Source of the DNA: Struthio camelus
Lineage: Eukaryota; Chordata; Aves; Struthioniformes; Struthionidae
Direction of reading: 5' to 3'
Assembly: GCF_040807025.1 (NCBI RefSeq)
Contig: NC_090943.1
Span: forward strand, 134,689,450-134,753,449
DNA length: 64,000 nt
Shown here: piece by piece, positions 1 to 12,070 of the stretch
Position numbering within the stretch: the first letter of the stretch is position 1
How the letters are laid out: the number at the start of each line of letters is the position of its first letter
The notes under the pieces: model-generated
Database searches by the model: none
What the model saw: only the letters and a program-made list of their open reading frames with translations
What the model was told of the DNA's origin: nothing
Position numbers and translations under genes: made by a program

Positions 1-1675
1 CTATTTTAATGTGGAAAATACAGTAAGATGCCAAGCCCAAATGGCTCAATGTAGGAAGGGCTCTTCAGTGCTCTACATCCAGCCTGGGGCTTCAGCGGGG
101 ACTGAAGGGTGAAAAAAGCTCCCCACCCCAGCACTGCAGCCTACTGCAAATTAGGGCACCAGACCCATCACACCAGACCTCCTCGGCTACCCAGAGCCCA
201 GGCTTTACACTGCAGTTCCCAGCTACAAAGCAGCCCATCGCACATCGAGGGAACAGGCTGGCCTTCCTCTTCCCAGTGTACTTTGGAGAGGTACTACAGT
301 CAGCAGTAAGATCTGCTCCCAGTACATACCATACACAGTAATCCTAGAGATAGACCCATCCCAGGGATTTTGGGACCCAGCAGAAGACAGCAGCACGCTA
401 ACCTGTCCATCAAGGCTATAATGCTTGTCCTGCTGCAACACTTGTCCTGCAGTGACACAGTGGGGCTGCACATACCCACCCATTCTCTATGCTGGGTGTA
501 TGTCTGCAATGGGGGAACGGGAAAGTCCACCAGGAAAGCTGGTGAAAGCTCTAGGTACTGTCCTGAAAAGCCAAGAGCCACCTATTGAAGAGTCTTGCTT
601 TAGCAGGTGTAACTGATGCTCTGACATGCCTGTAATCCCCTCTCCACTTTCTCCTGAAGCATGATGAATCAGCAAGGCCTTCCTGAGCTAGCTGAGCTTA
701 AGCAGAGAAAGTGACCCTGGATGTACGGATAGTGGCCAGAAGAGTAATAACCATCAGCATGGTAACTCAAGGGCATCCAGATTCCACTATATGACTCAAA
801 TGCAGAAATCAGACAAACTTTAAATCATACACTTTTAAAAGCATATTTAAAAGCTTTGTCCCCTTTCAGGCTTTTTCACTACTTTTTGTTCTTTCCATTC
901 TTTTAAGGGCTGGTTCTTACTTACACCGTTGATTCATCCTTATGTCTTCACAGAGTGGGATTCTAATGTAGTTGTGGTGCATACTATTCACACTCCAGAT
1001 TGACTTTTCTCCACCTAGCAACAGATGCTGTGATTTTATTCACACTTTCTGACCTTGGATGGATGCACCAGACATCTGTTCAAAACCATATTTTGCGGAG
1101 GCCCAGGTCATGACACTTTCCTCATGACGTGCAATCCTTGATTGTGTTTGAAAAGCAGAATCTAGTGCAACAGAGAGAAATAGGCATCTAACTGCCTCTT
1201 TAAGACCTGAAGTCCAGAGAATACCTCTCAGAACACACAGGGCTGAAGTACTTAGCTGCCCAGAAGTCCTTGAAAATGAATGGGGGAGGGTTTGGTGCTA
1301 GCTCACCTAACTCATACCCAAGCCACTGCAACACTCATAAAGTAATAATAATGCTTGCAAACCAGGATTGTTAGGAATACTCAGATCTGGTCTTTATGAC
1401 AAAAAGAAAGAGCTGATGAAAATCCTTTTTATTGAAGTAGTTTAGTAGATACTGGGTTACCCAGACAAGGGGACATCTGGGGTCAAAGGACACCCAGATG
1501 CAGTTCCCTCTTTTGTCTGCAGATATCTGATATTTCTCCTCTCGTAAACAAATCGTATAATCACCAGGCTATACTGCACATTTGGGAATGTGACTATCTG
1601 TCTTTCAGTTGCAGCCCTTCCAGTCTGAGTAGCATAAATAAATAGTCTTTGTGCTAGAAATGGAGCCAGTGGAAA
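1..1675. other. noncoding DNA, nothing recognised
   Basis: All reading frames are short (the longest is under 100 codons) and overlap on both strands without coding character. I recognise no repeat family, RNA gene or splice-bounded exon here. The stretch reads as unique intergenic or intronic DNA. Confidence 0.5.
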
Positions 1676-1760
1676 TATTCCACAGCCTAGAGGTCAGAGC
1701 ATTCAGCTGGGAAGGAGAAATCCTAGATGTGCAGCCCAGCTTCAATGAATATTTAAATAT
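1676..1760 (+). repeat. MIR/CORE-SINE fragment, tRNA-like head
   Basis: The stretch around 1682-1725 reads like the tRNA-derived head of MIR-class SINEs: a diverged form of the family's 'GCCTAGTGGTTAGAGCA' box A, followed by 'CAGCTGGGA' and an 'AATCCTAGAT' segment in the box B position. These are old, non-mobile Pol III-derived elements found across amniotes. The copy is truncated, and its 3' half is not evident. The assignment rests on remembered family consensus and not on an alignment. Confidence 0.55.
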
Positions 1761-4700
1761 TGTACACAAAATACAACAGTGTCACCAGTGGTAAAGGAGA
1801 AATCATCACTTTCTGGGCAGACTACACCTGGACTATTTGATAGGGTACCTAGAGGGATGGAGGGGTGATCTGAGCTAGTGTTGCAGTCTCCTCAGATATA
1901 GGTAGGAATTGAGCTGCTGGCACTCCCCCCTTCAGGCACTTCAGGCTAAGTAGCACGCCACTTACTGACTGCTCAGAGAGCTGGGGTTTGTTACCTTTAT
2001 GCAGGGTTTCTTACCCTGCAGTTATCAATGGCTAGTCAGGGTGTCACAAGCTACCTTAATTTTTCCTACAGGTCAACTTGGAGATAAACATTTTTCCACT
2101 TAGATTCTGCCGCATTCCAAATACTGTTTCCCTTGGAACCTAGTCGATTCCCAGAAACTTTTGTGTGGCGCATAAACTATTGCCTAGCGCCCGTTGTCAG
2201 CCAATGTTTCACTACCACTTACAAAAATAACAGCATTAGCAACAACAGCAATTTGACATAGTCTATTCAATTTCTCATCCAGAGAAATGAGTCACACAAT
2301 CGATACCAAGTCTTTACAAGTGGGCATAATAAATTCTAGGAAGATTTGAAGAACAATTCATTGTTACTCATTAGTAACGTATATCACTGCAATGGAAATT
2401 TCAAGAATTTCAAATCATGAGATGCACAATTTTCAGTGGATCTAAACCAGCAGAACATATGAAGAAAACTGACTAGATTAAAGTGGGTAAAAATAGGAAA
2501 GGGAAGAATTTACAATGACTGTTTTAACCAGTTGGCAAGATGCAAGATGTGGGAGCAGCTCCGAAAGATTTCAGAGGAATATATCCCAAACTGGGACTGG
2601 ATTATATGTCGCTTCACAGACAACAAAGATCTCTTTGTAAGAGGCTGTCTCTTTGCTACCTCAGTCATCCTGGATGATGATCATGACCTGCTACACGAAT
2701 CTTTGTATCTCTGGCATATCTTTTTTCCCTTTTCTAGTTCTCAGATGCTTGCAGTCTGCCATATTTGCTGCTGAACCTTAAATGCCTTTTTGTGTCTCAG
2801 ATATTGAGTAATCTACAACTCTCTCTCACATGCCATTTCTTCCACTTTGGATTTTGTACTTTTGAAACTGATATTTCAAAAGCTGCTCAAGATTCAAAAA
2901 TTAATTCCAGCAATTGCGTTTCCCCTGGACTGTAAAATGACCTTCTCCTACAATAGAGCAGGTTTGATTCTTTTTTTTTTTTCCAAAAAGCATCAGTAGT
3001 CTATTCTTCCCTTGTCTCACATACATATATTGTGACATATAGCGAGCCCTTCTTAAGAAGAAATGGTTTTGGATTATTTATGTTCCAGAGAGTCTTACTG
3101 ATTTGGAGAATTGCTACTATTTCCCCTCTTATTTTCTTCACTGATGGTAAAAACAGTTCCACCTTTGGATCTCCTTTACCTTGCCAGGACCCAGTGAGTC
3201 AGCCACTGGCGCTGTGCACCTCATGGACTGTGAACCAAGGAGAGAGTTCTGGTAACTGCCTTGTATTTCAAGCTCATGGAGAGCTCAGACTCCCAGGGAC
3301 AAGAGGTTAATTGGAACAGATGTTATTTCAGAAATTGCATGATGCCCAGAGATCACATCTTCCCCTCCTCAGATCTTTTCTATGGTGTTGGACTGTGTGA
3401 TCTTTCTTGTTTTTCTCACACTAGGTTTCTTTTCATCTTTTGAATCGCTCCAGACAATGGCAATCTTTACAAATAAGACAAGCTCTCCTCTTTATATCAG
3501 ACATTCTTCCCTCTAGGGATACAAGTGAGCTGGGCTGAAGCAAGAAGTAATTAAGGCCAGTTTTAAAAGCTGCGTGTTTCCCCTTGTATAGCCTTAGCAA
3601 AAGTAGTGTCTTGCTTATACCTTATAGTGATGTGTTTGTGCTCTCTGCTTTTTTTGACACCTTCCTTTGAAAGATACTTGCGTAACTTCAAAGATATCTC
3701 ATATTTACTTCAAGCGCCCCCAAAGTACTGACATAAAAACTTTTTGACTTCAGACCAGTCTGTCCCTCTCAGAGCAGGAAACAAATGGAGACTTCCCCAT
3801 TTTCGGAAATCTGCTCTTTGCTGGTTTGAAAGGATGCAGCAAAAGCACCTCTGAGACTCCATACAGATTTATGTCCCAGAACTAGTTCTGTTAGTGGGAA
3901 TGAGCAAAAAATACGAAGGGCTCCCCCTCCTCCCAGTGAATCATGTCCCAGAGCTCATTATTATGAACAGCAGATAGAGAGGTAAGAGATGGAAACTAAA
4001 TCTGAAATCATAAACTCATTAACACACATCTATGACCATCTCCCACATGGCCATGAATGTGGGCCATCAGGTGTTTCTGAATAACTGTTGAGATCTGAAG
4101 AGTACCACAGGGGGGAAAAGCGTTTTTTCACTGAATAGTCCTCCTCAGCAGCTTCATAGTGAGGCTGAAGTTATACAAAGATGTAGGTGTAAGCAAAGGA
4201 ATAGAATTGAGAAACAGCTGTGATCTGCCCCTCTTAGGATAAGGCTTCAGTGTTGGCTAAGCCATCCATTGCTGGCTGTAAGGCACTATCGCTGCAATAC
4301 ACATTTTCTGTGACCTCTTACTTCTTCCTCTAAGTAATAGATCACCTTGACTGTGAACAGTTAAAGCACCTATCAGTTGACCTTTGAGTTTAAATGTTGC
4401 TGGAAAGTCAAAGGCAAGCTATATCCTATGTAAAAGTGGGGGCATTTCCTCTGTCATTTGTCATAAGTTTCCAGCCAGTATGTAAATATGCCATCCCACC
4501 ACATCGCTTCCAGCCTTTCCAAAGGGGACCATATCACTTCATGGCTCATCTCCAAGCAGCTCTGAAAATTAAGGGGATAACTTCATTTATTTATTTATTT
4601 TAACACTCTGTCTGGCAGCGTAGGAGATCTGCATGTGTCCAAGACATATCTTTCAAATGCTTTTTACTAGGACAGAACATTTTTTTAGTAAACCCAGAAT

Positions 4701-5200
4701 TACTCTCTGATTTCAGTGACAGAAAGAATCAGAATCATAGAGTCTGTTTTATTTTGTGACCTGACCTTCGTGTTTTCTTGGAAACCTCTTGAACTTGGAT
4801 AAATCCTGAGATTTCTTGGAAATATTGGGACTTGTTCCGAGGATCATTTCGCAGGCATCATCTTAATCAGTTTGAAGTTTTTTCCTAGCAACAGAATCTA
4901 GGCATAGGTAATAACATGAGTCCGGTTAGGAGCCGGAAGACCTAAATGAAAAGAAGAAAGGTCCATAAACTAAAGGTCCATAAAGAAAAGACTTTATAAA
5001 ATCAGAATTACTGTATCACAGATAATTTTGACATTAGGAAAAAGTTAAGTTCCATTTTGAAACAATAAATATAAGTCTGAAAATTTGGAAAGAATATACC
5101 TTGTCAGACAGTTATAAACCAGCTGTGCTCATAAAGCTGCTTTATTGGAAATCAGCTGCTTATATTTGAATAGTTAAAGGAAAACTAGATCCAGTTCATC
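1761..5200. other. noncoding DNA with one unassigned 80-codon ORF
   Basis: This stretch is mostly AT-rich unique sequence with short homopolymers (T run near 2970, ATTT repeats near 4585). A plus-strand ORF at about 2538-2774 gives a peptide of fairly natural composition, with an N-terminal WEQLRKISEEYIPNWDW and a DDDHD cluster. I do not recognise it, it has no clear flanking splice sites, and chance is the default explanation. Confidence 0.4.
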
Positions 5201-5204
5201 ACTT

Positions 5205-5400
5205 TAGATCAGAGGAATGCAACTTCACATTTCACTAAACATCAGGATTTCCCTGTCAGCTCCATTACTTTATTTACTTATGCGACACCAAAATGCATGC
5301 ATCCCTGCACAACAGAAAAACCCAGCTTCATAAAGATAGAGGTAACTCTGCCACACAAATCACTTGAGATTATGAAAACTTAGACTCTTGTATCATTTAA
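5205..5400 (-). repeat. outlying copies of the ~33-bp diverged repeat (reverse orientation)
   Basis: Segments starting near 5209, 5240, 5312 and 5372 resemble the reverse complement of the unit seen at 7.9-8.3 kb and 11.7-12.0 kb. The reverse form is AGAGAAACCCAGCCTCATG followed by CATCACTG. The clearest is at 5312, with AGAAAAACCCAGCTTCAT. Spacing is roughly 30 or 60 bp. The resemblance is moderate and the copies are eroded. This would extend the repeat domain upstream of the CR1 insertion at 6.92 kb. Confidence 0.35.
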
Positions 5401-6915
5401 AAGCAAAGTATTACTGCATGTTGCTTTATATCTGAGAAGTACATTTGTGGCATCAAGAATGGAAAAGAGCGAAAGAGAAAAAAAATCTTTGTGGAAAATG
5501 CCTCAAATATGAAAGGGTATCTGTGCATAAGCATGCATGTCCTCGGCATATATATTTATATATTCATTGTAGAGGTAAGGTCTCAGGATCTAGTGGCTTC
5601 CAATACCAGGAAGAAGCCTGGGTCAAAAGCCAACAGGGAAAGGCAGATGTATCACTGCCAAAATCAGACAGTGCTCAAGTTCTGCTGTTACTGTGCTGCT
5701 ACCAAGAAAAAAATCAGTCTATAACAGGTTTTACTGTGTAAAATAGCTGCTGAAAAAGAGGTTTCCTGTAGTTGTCAAAAGTGAACGCCTGGAGGGATTT
5801 TTAAACACAGTCAAACAAAACATTCAAACTATAGACTTTTGGAGTTAAAAGAAGCTACATTGTTAAACAGGTATTTCAGGGTTCGTTTTTATACATCTAG
5901 CCAATGCTCTGAAACTAATAGTGCTTTACAATACTCCATTTCTACTTTAGAATTTTACTTTTGGGTTTAATAGTGCTGTGAAACCATTGCATTGGTGGAC
6001 TGAAAGAAAAGACACTTCCACGGTCTGCAGATGCTTCAGCATCTTCAGTGTTGGTAAGCGTTCTTGTAAGTAACCACTCCTGCCTTGGCGTGTCTTCACA
6101 AGTGAGCAACTGGTACCACACACAGCCCAAGACATTACTAACACAAGAATTTAGTGGACTCAAGAGAATCGTGGCTCACTGCAGCAAAAGTCCAAACAAC
6201 GCGAAGATAAATTGCTGCACTCTATCTAAAAGGATCTACTGGTGGTCATAGTAGAAGAGCTAACACCATCAGCTGAATATCACTGTGTGGGTGGGAAGAT
6301 CGTTATGGTCACACTAGACCCTGCATCCCCGCAAGGGTTCTTTAGATTGAGGAATTCTGAAAGGCAACTTGTATAAAAACAACTGCAAAAGCTACAGTGC
6401 TATAATTTCACATCCGAACACAGGCCAGAGCATAGCATAGTAACACTGACATAAAACAAGTAATGCTTGTTCAATTGACTAGCTGGCAGGTTAGCTGCAA
6501 ATAACTGGGAGTAGGTTGTCTGTTTGAAAAAATTAAGTCAGAGAATAAATCTGACTTACCTAGTGGAACAGTGAAAGTAAAACTTTCCAGAGATAAAATC
6601 CTCATTTCAGAATAGCGTGTGACTGGAACAGCATCTCAAAATTCCCATGCCATCCTGAGGAAGCTTCAATGCTGAAACAAAATCTCATATAGAATGTGAA
6701 AAAATCCTAGTGAGTGTTGGGTACTGATATGAATTGTACTGAAAGCATTGGCCAAAGATATTTTGAGTTTATGGGATGCTGGTTATTCATAAGTTCCAAA
6801 TGCTTTAAATGACTTAAAAGAAAATATATTTTGGGCAAACTGCAAGTAGAATTTGAACTCAGTGAAGGATACGTGATATTTGCTTTAGAGGTAAAGAAAA
6901 ATAAAACTAGAGAAA
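5401..6915. other. noncoding DNA, no clear feature
   Basis: I see no gene or well-defined repeat. A few segments near 6580-6700 are weakly reminiscent of the ~33-bp unit (for example AAAATCTCATATAG near 6680), but they are too diverged to annotate separately. Confidence 0.4.
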
Positions 6916-6919
6916 AAAA

Positions 6920-7260
6920 AAAAAGAGGTCATGTAGTCCAAATCTCATGCCCTAGGGCAGGATCAGCTTTTTCTTACAAGACTCTCTCTTATAGACACTC
7001 TTTCTCCAAGAACAGATTCTTCCAGCATGCCACTATCCTGACCATTATAAAGCTTTTCCTAGTGTTTAACTGACATTTTTCTGCTGCAGGGTGAGTGTAT
7101 TACTTATCCTACTCATCATATAGATGGAGATCAGATTATTCTCATCACCACTAGAGTCTTTAGTGTACTTGAAGACTGTTATCATTAGCCTCTTAGCCTT
7201 CTTTTCCTTAAGGGAAAGAATCCTAGTACTTTCAATCTTTCCCATAGGCCATGAACTCTT
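6920..7260 (-). mobile_element. CR1 LINE 3'-end fragment, antisense
   Basis: The stretch begins with GAGGTCATGTAGTCCAAAT and GGGCAGGATCAG, which is the antisense form of the CR1 3' untranslated end. It continues in the CR1 antisense order through TACTTGAAGACTGTTATCAT near 7157 and TTTCAATCTTTCCCATAGG near 7230. CR1 is the chicken-repeat-1 clade of non-LTR retrotransposons, which mobilise by target-primed reverse transcription and are usually 5' truncated. This copy is truncated, shows many substitutions and carries no intact ORF. An A-rich run (6910-6925) lies at the edge corresponding to the element's 3' terminus. The 137- and 131-codon frames in this stretch are chance frames within the repeat. 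Confidence 0.8.
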
Positions 7261-7890
7261 GCTATTACAAAGAAACCCTTGGAGAGCCCTGGGACAAATG
7301 TATCTCGTAAAGGAACCCACAGAGAGCAGCGCCCTCATTCTGCAAGCCGGAGCTGAAGGTCTCAACCACACGTACCTCGGCCCACAGGAGGTCATGTGGT
7401 CATACAGGCTTTCTAAGGAAATAAACCTAAATGCAGAAAACAGGGATTTATTTGCTTGCACCTATGTGTCTCTGTCTCTGCATATGAGCAAGAGAGAGAA
7501 AGATGGAAGCTGGACAAAAGCAACAAAAGCAGGCTAAGAAGGCAGCAAGAGAGTCATAGGGAGAAAAAACTCTTGTTACTCTTATTCCAAAGAAAATCTC
7601 AGAATAGATTATTTTAGATAAAGTGTTGAGGGGAAAGAGGCTTGGAAAGGGAAGCTGAACAACCGCTTCCTGTGGTTTGATATTGCACATCCTCTGGGAA
7701 ACAGGACTTCATCCTGTACCTTATTTGCATAGCAAGATTACGTTGCAGAAATAGACGAAGGCATTGTCAGCTGCATCTCTGGTAGAAATAACCCAAAAGA
7801 GTGTGCAATTCAGCTAATTGTTTAGGTTGAGAGAGGATAAAAATCTGAAACATTCTTATTTCCCCAGTCCAGGTTGCTCATTGCCAGACT
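7261..7890. other. noncoding DNA between CR1 and the 33-bp repeat array
   Basis: No gene is recognised. Segments near 7695 and 7745 weakly resemble reverse-orientation copies of the 33-bp unit, so the repeat domain may be continuous with its upstream outliers and split by the CR1 insertion. Confidence 0.35.
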
Positions 7891-7894
7891 GCAT

Positions 7895-8330
7895 TCCCAC
7901 GATGTAAAGTGATATGAGAGATTTACCTTTCCTTGATACAAAATCATGAGGTAGCATTTCTTTGGTGTAGTGTGTGGTAGCATCTCCCTCTGATAATGTG
8001 ATTTATTATAGCCACTCTACATTTTGCCAAACGATTCAGGTGGCCAAATATCCTTAATGAAAAGTGATGCCTGGAGCAATGTTTCCCCAGAATAAAGAGT
8101 ATAAAAAGCTCCTGCTCCCCTCTCCCCATCCATGGTGATACATGAGACATAGTTTCTCTGACACCCAGTGAAGCATGGAGTTACATTTTCCTTATGTAAA
8201 TTGAACTAAGATTTAGTGTTTTTCAGATGCCCGTTGATACTTGATATTCATTTTTCACATACAGAATGAGAAACCTGAAGACAGAGTTCCTTGATATGAG
8301 GTTATCACCAGTGGTGCCAACATTTACTTA
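7895..8330 (+). repeat. array of strongly diverged ~33-bp tandem units (forward)
   Basis: Repeated segments resemble the core GTGATGCATGAGGCT followed by GGGTTTCTCTG. Unit starts, taken at the GATG-equivalent, fall near 7911, 7941, 8033, 8066, 8098, 8137, 8170, 8202 and 8236. The usual step is 30-33 bp, with one of 38. The best copies are GATACATGAGACATAGTTTC at 8137 and the next unit at 8170, which keeps AGCATGG and ATTTTCC. Copies differ from each other by roughly a third to a half of positions, so this is an ancient tandem array and not a young satellite. I know of no named family with this unit. The consensus was built by eye. Confidence 0.55.
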
Positions 8331-10500
8331 TGTACTCTTAGGCAAGAGAGACCAAAACATTGCCATGATGCAAACTGTTGGATGAAACAGGGTTTTTTTG
8401 GCTGGTGTCTGCAAGCCTGTGCTTAAAAACTTTGAAAAGGCAGTATTTTTCTCAATACAAGGGGACAGTTTTCTATACAAGAAAGGGGACATTCCTTCAT
8501 ATATTTCTAATTTTAAAAAGAATGCAGTCTACCAAATTTGTATTCAAATTCAATATAAATTTACTTGCTGACTGAGAGATTAAGTTCTAGAGAGCTCATC
8601 CCACTCCTACACATTACCTGTGTGTGCCGTGGGTCCAGGCCACCCAATTCAAACTGGGATATATCCATCCCTGCTAAGCTGCCCAGTAATGTAAGAAACC
8701 AGTTTCCCTCAATGTAAACTGGAATACCTGGTATCTACCTATGTTGTAAATCATAAGTGAAACAAATATCCAGCTGGCATTCTAGTTATCTGTGATGGTG
8801 TTAGAGGTGAATGTAACATCACTTAGACTGCTAGATCCCATTATAACTAGCTAACAAAGCAGTGCAACACTGGGAGCTGGCATCAAAACTCCTGCAGAAC
8901 GATAACAGGTTTGTCCCATCTTAGAGAAAGATTTTTTGACTACAAAGTTATTTTTCTCTTCAAAGCATGGGAAATCTCTCCATTGGAATCTCTTATTCAA
9001 CTCAATATATAAGTTTGCTAAACATGTATTTAATGAAATACAATGAAGAACAAGAGAAAAATATCTTTCTTCCCTATTACAATATCCCCTGCAATTATAA
9101 TATCTTTCTTCATCTGTTTTTCCCCAGGACCATGCTGACCCATTTATTACGGGCAACCATATGAGCTCTGAAACCCTATTGTTGAAATGTGCAAGATCTG
9201 TCAGGTGTTTTAACATCAGTAACTACATGCTTCTGCTTTTTTCTAAGATGAGTGAAGCTGAACATCTCCAATATAAAATCTAAGCCTAAGATTCTCTAAT
9301 GGCAGGTACTAAGTTTTCCTGTCTCTGATCAAAGCAAGAAGGATGAAGTTGGATTTTTTTTTCCCTGAGGATTTTTGCCAAGTAAAACGAATCTTGTGGT
9401 GTTGTGTGATGCACATGGTGAAGCATTTTATTTCCAGGTGAAATATGAAGAAAAGTCTTGTTTTACAACAGTAAAGAATTTGTAAGCTCTTATAAAAAGG
9501 GAGGAGAAATCCCTTAATATATACTGAGAATCGGCTCTGGAATTTACTCTGGTGTGAACTAGTGTCTGTGCCTGAATTCCTCCAAAGTAAAGAGATCCTG
9601 GTTGGTGCATTTCCACTGCAATGATGTGATAAAAGTAAGTCCAAGCTTTCTTCATAGACAATATTGTGTTAGGAAATGTTACCAGCCCTTATTTACATAA
9701 TTGTCCTGAGTTGTGTCCAGCTTTTTCCTTAAAAAAGCTTTGCTGAGGCTATTTCATCCCCAATTCTACAGTTACGATAATCTGTTGTTTGCTATTCATT
9801 GAGGGTACAGTAATATATTTCATTTTCAGAGAAAGATCTCTTTTTTGATATGCACTTGGACATTCTTAGATTTAAAAAGCAAATATTAGGTAAATGGTAG
9901 CGGGGATCTTTTTCCTCCACAAACGCAAACACGAGGCAAGATTTCTTTGCTGCATGACCTCTATGCTGGAAGATGAATGCATATGCATAGCTTTTGTTTC
10001 TCTGAACTAAGGTGAAAGTCTATGGTCCCAATTTCACTACCTTTTATCACTACATCATTGTACCCGATATATGGATATAATGTGAGGGTGATTTGAAAGA
10101 TTTGTATGTTTAGCATTTGTGCAGGACTGTCAAAGTAGATTTTTGTCTACATAAAATCATCAATTGCATATTCCGTCACATTTACTTTGCATTGCAAGAA
10201 GGTAGGTTTTCCTGTCCTCCAGCGATTTCTGGGTCTTCAGTCAGAATTCCCATTTTAGAGGTAGCATAGTAGGTTTATTCTGGTCATTAAATGAATATAC
10301 ACAGGATGATTTCTGCTGTGTAGAGACTTTATTCATCTTATGGGAAAGATCGTGCAAATATACTAGTATATGAACGCAATGCAGTATCTAAAGATATATA
10401 TCCTCAGGAGGCAGTTTATCTGAAGGGCCTTTTTTCTGGTGTTCATTCATTTGTGTGAAGGTGGTATTCCCAGGCTGAAAATGAAGCAAATGAAGAGACT
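8331..10500. repeat. zone with scattered, weakly supported copies of the 33-bp unit
   Basis: Sporadic segments look like units: GTGATGCACATGGTGAAGC near 9404, AGGATGAAGTTGGATTTTTT near 9339, and a set near 8440-8500 with a ~29-bp step built on an ACAAG...GGGGACA motif. Most of the stretch shows no convincing repeat. No gene is seen. Treat the repeat label as tentative for this interval. Confidence 0.25.
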
Positions 10501-10504
10501 TCCC

Positions 10505-10650
10505 TGGTGCAAAGTGATGGATGATGATTTTGTTGCTACTGTCAAGAGATGCATTAGACTAAGTTTCTCATTCTAAAGATGCTAGATGAAAAGGGATTAA
10601 TTTCATGACCACTTGGGAGACTGAATTTCCATTCTTAATTATAAAATGAT
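10505..10650 (+). repeat. short run of ~33-bp units (forward)
   Basis: Three consecutive units start at 10516 (GATGGATGATGATTTTGTT), 10548 (GATGCATTAGACTAAGTTTC) and 10578 (GATGCTAGATGAAAAGGG), with steps of 32 and 30 bp. A fourth, poorer unit follows near 10606. The match to the units at 8.1 and 11.8 kb is clear in the GATG(C/G)AT and GTTTCTC parts. Confidence 0.5.
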
Positions 10651-11470
10651 GCCCTATTATAATTTTCTCTGAGGTACCTTAATGATTGAAGCTGAGTTAC
10701 TTGACTCAGGGACACAAAGAGATTCCAGATGGCCTAAAGGTAAAACTTGAGGCAGATGATTTACATAGCAGGATATACTATACTGTGAAAAAGTAAGGTC
10801 CTTTCAACCTATGCAGACCGCCACACCAGCTTTCCTTCTCCCTGCCTGACCTGGCAAGAATGGATTTTTAAGAAACAGAGAGATACTGGGAATTTGAAAA
10901 TGAGTGCCATGATCCGAAAATATAAACCACTTGAGAAACTATCGAATGAAACTTCCTAGATCTTCCTCTTGACCTGTGACCCCATACTGGTTCCAAGATT
11001 TGCTTATGTGTTTACATAAAAAAATTGTGTATATGGCATCATTGATTTCTCTACCTCAGAGAATTAGTTTGTACGATTAATGTACCCTTTCCTCAGGCCT
11101 TTGCTCAGAGAAGGGATGATGCCAGTGTCAAAGTTTTCTGAAATCACGCAGAACACAAATGGTGGGCCTAAACACACCGACTAAACACAATGGCATTTCA
11201 GAGACATTAAGCTATCCTGTACAGCCTCCAGTTGCAGCACCAGAAGGCTGCAGATCTTCCACACGGACTGCCAGGACTCTGTGAAGATTTAAAATGCCAA
11301 GAGACGCACATGTCTGAACACAACTGAGTCCAGTCCTCATAAATATAGTGACGGTACTGAGAGAGTGATGTTATTGAAGGGCCAGTGACGTAATCCCTGT
11401 TAGAAAGTTCAGCTCTATGGCATTGACATTTCACTACTCCGCATTTGCACCATGAGAAACACTCTCAGCC
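10651..11470. other. noncoding DNA, no clear feature
   Basis: No gene or well-defined repeat is recognised. The segment at 11452-11480 could be a single reverse-orientation copy of the 33-bp unit. Confidence 0.35.
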
Positions 11471-11479
11471 TATGTGATA

Positions 11480-11980
11480 CCCCGCAATGAGTAGCTGGTG
11501 AGTAGCTAAGGCTGGAATTTTTGAGTATGTCTTGATTGATAGCAGACAGTTATTTTGCTGTTTTCAGGCAGATTTTTTTGGTAGACATTAGTTTGTATAA
11601 TAGGATTACCTCAGTAGTAAGTGAATATTGCGCTGATTTTAGCAGAAGTGAATTATGGTAATTTATCACACTGGGTTTCTCTGTAATGTAACGTGATGTG
11701 AGGCAAGGATTACCTGATATAAACTGATGTTCAAGCCTGGATTTTCGTGAAACTAATGGATATGACCACATTTTCCTGAGAGCCAGTGATGGATGAGGCT
11801 AGGTTTCATTGATGTTCTCTGATGCATGAGGCTACCTTTCTTTATAAACTAATCCATGTCAAGGAGTGTCCTTGACTCCATTTAATATATGAGACTGCGT
11901 TTTTATTTTTTGGACATAAAGAGTAATCACAGATAGCTTTTTTTGCTGTTCAGTGATAAGTGATGCTGTATTTCGCTGTG
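11480..11980 (+). repeat. main forward array of diverged ~33-bp units
   Basis: This is the best-preserved run of the repeat. Units start near 11695, 11726, 11755, 11788, 11821, 11852, 11884, 11917 and 11955, stepping by 29-38 bp and most often 31-33 bp. The unit at 11788 (GATGGATGAGGCTAGGTTTC) and the one at 11821 (GATGCATGAGGCTACCTTTC) are exactly 33 bp apart and nearly identical over their first 13 bases. An isolated CTGGGTTTCTCTG at 11671-11683 is the second half of a unit. Coding is excluded because stop codons fall in every frame. Confidence 0.6.
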
Positions 11981-11982
11981 CT

Positions 11983-12070
11983 CAGAGAAACCCATTCTCA
12001 TGCATCACTGTGTATTAAAGAGTTGCAGTCTTTTTCTACTACAGTGAAATCCAGCTACATGCATAAATAG
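11983..12070 (-). repeat. reverse-orientation ~33-bp units immediately after the forward array
   Basis: The sequence 11983-12010 (AGAGAAACCCATTCTCATGC, then ATCACTG) is the reverse complement of the unit found upstream, so orientation flips within a few bases of 11980. A further reverse copy is at about 12040-12065, containing GTGAAATCCAGCTACATGC. The arms 11951-11978 and 11983-12010 form an imperfect palindrome with 19 of 28 positions pairing around a 4-base spacer. Confidence 0.55.

Noticed and set aside
2532..2774. 80-codon plus-strand frame of natural-looking composition
   Set aside because: It is not recognisable, not bounded by splice sites and short enough to be chance. It is mentioned only in the regional note.
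7066..7537. 131- and 137-codon frames
   Set aside because: The first and most of the second overlap an antisense CR1 fragment and its flank. The frames do not correspond to the CR1 protein.
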